Of a DNA stretch of 64,000 nt, positions 63,512-64,000 are shown in pieces. The stretch is from Siphonodentalium dalli (lineage: Eukaryota; Mollusca; Scaphopoda; Gadilida; Siphonodentaliidae). Positions within the stretch are counted from its first letter, which is position 1; the number at the start of each line of letters is the position of its first letter. Both the position numbers and the translations under genes were made by a program. The notes beneath the pieces are model-generated. The model saw only the letters and a list, made by a program, of their open reading frames with translations. It had not been told where the DNA came from and did not search any database. The stretch lies in the NCBI GenBank assembly GCA_032622095.1, contig CP136069.1, positions 125,135,450 through 125,199,449 of the forward strand, given 5' to 3'.

Positions 63512-63523
63512 GTCCTAAACGAG
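63508..63523 (-). repeat. Terminal inverted repeat, right (5' end of the element)
   Basis: Read from the tip inward on the minus strand: CTCGTTTAGGACGGGA. It overlaps the last bases of the inner palindrome at 63488-63511. Confidence 0.9.
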
Positions 63524-63527
63524 TTAA
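63524..63527. repeat. Target site duplication TTAA, right copy
   Basis: TTAA directly right of the element, after which the satellite continues with GGGCGC in exact register. Confidence 0.95.
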
Positions 63528-63562
63528 GGGCGCTTTCACTTGTTTTATCGGTGGTTAAAGCA

Positions 63563-64000
63563 GGATAAAATTATTTTAAACACCACTGACAATAGGATTT
63601 CGTAATCAATCCCGACCAAATGTAATTCCTTCAATTTCTTGATAGGAAATGTATAAAGAATGTTTGTGTTAAAAATATTTTATAGTGATGTAAATAGGTC
63701 TGTGTCTAAACTGGCAATTTCTTTATATGTGCACGTACTTCAATAGTTGCACTGTTCTTGGTGAAGTTCTGAAATTTGGTTGAACATTGGTCCACATCTC
63801 CATCTGCCGTGATCCCTTGCACATATATTTACACGGACATGGATGATTCGAGCTTCCAAATTGTGTCCACGTAATTTGGAAGGAGGTATAGGACGGGTTG
63901 ACGCATAGACGATATATTGGTATACCGGCTTGATATGCACGTAAAAATACTTTCCATGGTCGATTTTCAGCTGTTACAAATTTTCCCACAAGTGGAACAA
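63563..64000. repeat. Satellite unit 38 (haplotype E, runs off the window)
   Basis: First 438 bp. Short type with TTTACACGG near 63827 and GCACGTAAAA near 63937, so E. This makes units 36-38 a second F-E-E trimer. Confidence 0.97.

Larger units (their letters stand above)
58849..63523 (-). mobile_element. piggyBac-family DNA transposon, 4,675 bp, inserted in the satellite
   Basis: Both ends are defined precisely because the interrupted satellite unit can be rebuilt by removing the element and one TTAA. It has TTAA duplications, 16 bp inverted repeats with two mismatches, and one minus-strand transposase gene, so the element's 5' end is on the right. The 5' arm is short (252 bp from the start codon to the tip). 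The 3' arm is unusually long, about 2.47 kb of non-coding repeats. Typical autonomous piggyBac elements are about 2.5-3 kb, so this one is enlarged by its 3' arm. Catalytic residues are intact, but the Cys/His domain is out of frame, so current activity is uncertain. Confidence 0.96.
63524..64000. repeat. Tandem satellite array, right part (end of unit 37, start of unit 38)
   Basis: After the transposon the satellite resumes in exact register. The 1,578 bp of unit 37 before the insertion plus 35 bp after the second TTAA add up to one 1,613 bp unit. Unit 38 then starts at 63563 and runs off the window. Confidence 0.98.

Noticed and set aside
1-64000. rDNA spacer, 5S, histone, snRNA or spliced-leader tandem genes
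   Set aside because: Looked for their conserved core sequences on both strands of the unit and found none.

Overview
The window is almost entirely one tandem array of a 1,612-1,615 bp repeat unit: 38 head-to-tail copies are seen, counting incomplete ones. It is interrupted once by a 4.7 kb piggyBac-family DNA transposon and once by a 100-N assembly gap. The presence of a PGBD-type transposase, metazoan-style promoter motifs (CRE, CArG, RFX X-box and CTCF-like sequences) and a large AT-rich satellite points to an animal nuclear genome, probably an invertebrate. I cannot name the species from the sequence.

Layout. Positions 1-39487 hold units 1-24 and the first half of unit 25. Positions 39488-39587 are N. 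Positions 39588-58848 hold the rest of unit 26 through most of unit 37. Positions 58849-63523 are the transposon, inserted at a TTAA in unit 37 with that TTAA duplicated on both sides. Positions 63524-64000 finish unit 37 and start unit 38. No convincing protein-coding gene, rRNA, tRNA or snRNA was recognised in the unit. Its short reading frames overlap each other and are broken by single-base differences between units. The unit does carry a perfect CArG box, an E-box plus TATA box, and a cluster of small inverted repeats.

Array structure. Single-base variants sort the units into haplotypes, called here A, G, D, E and F. Units 1-17 all have four T at one diagnostic site ('long', L). From unit 18 on, long units alternate with three-T units ('short', S), and most of the right half repeats as an L-S-S trimer of 4,838 bp (G-D-D, later F-E-E). 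This is a higher-order repeat. Several units are patchworks of two haplotypes, as expected from unequal exchange and gene conversion. The trimer phase suggests the 100-N gap hides about 2.5 kb. About 5 kb to the right of the gap carries 12 private one-base indels that look like consensus errors.

Transposon. The only real gene is a minus-strand piggyBac transposase. It has an acidic N-terminus, all four expected catalytic-site aspartates (D284, D367, D480, D483) and a C-terminal Cys/His-rich domain. The last lies in another frame, beyond a six-A run. The 5' end of the element has two tandem 24 bp perfect palindromes next to its inverted repeat, and two CRE sites lie before the start codon. The 3' arm is 2.4 kb of non-coding sequence. 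It is built from about four related ~394 bp repeats carrying RFX-, CTCF- and YY1-like motifs, an internal copy of the element's own end, and a nested ~505 bp inverted-repeat element.
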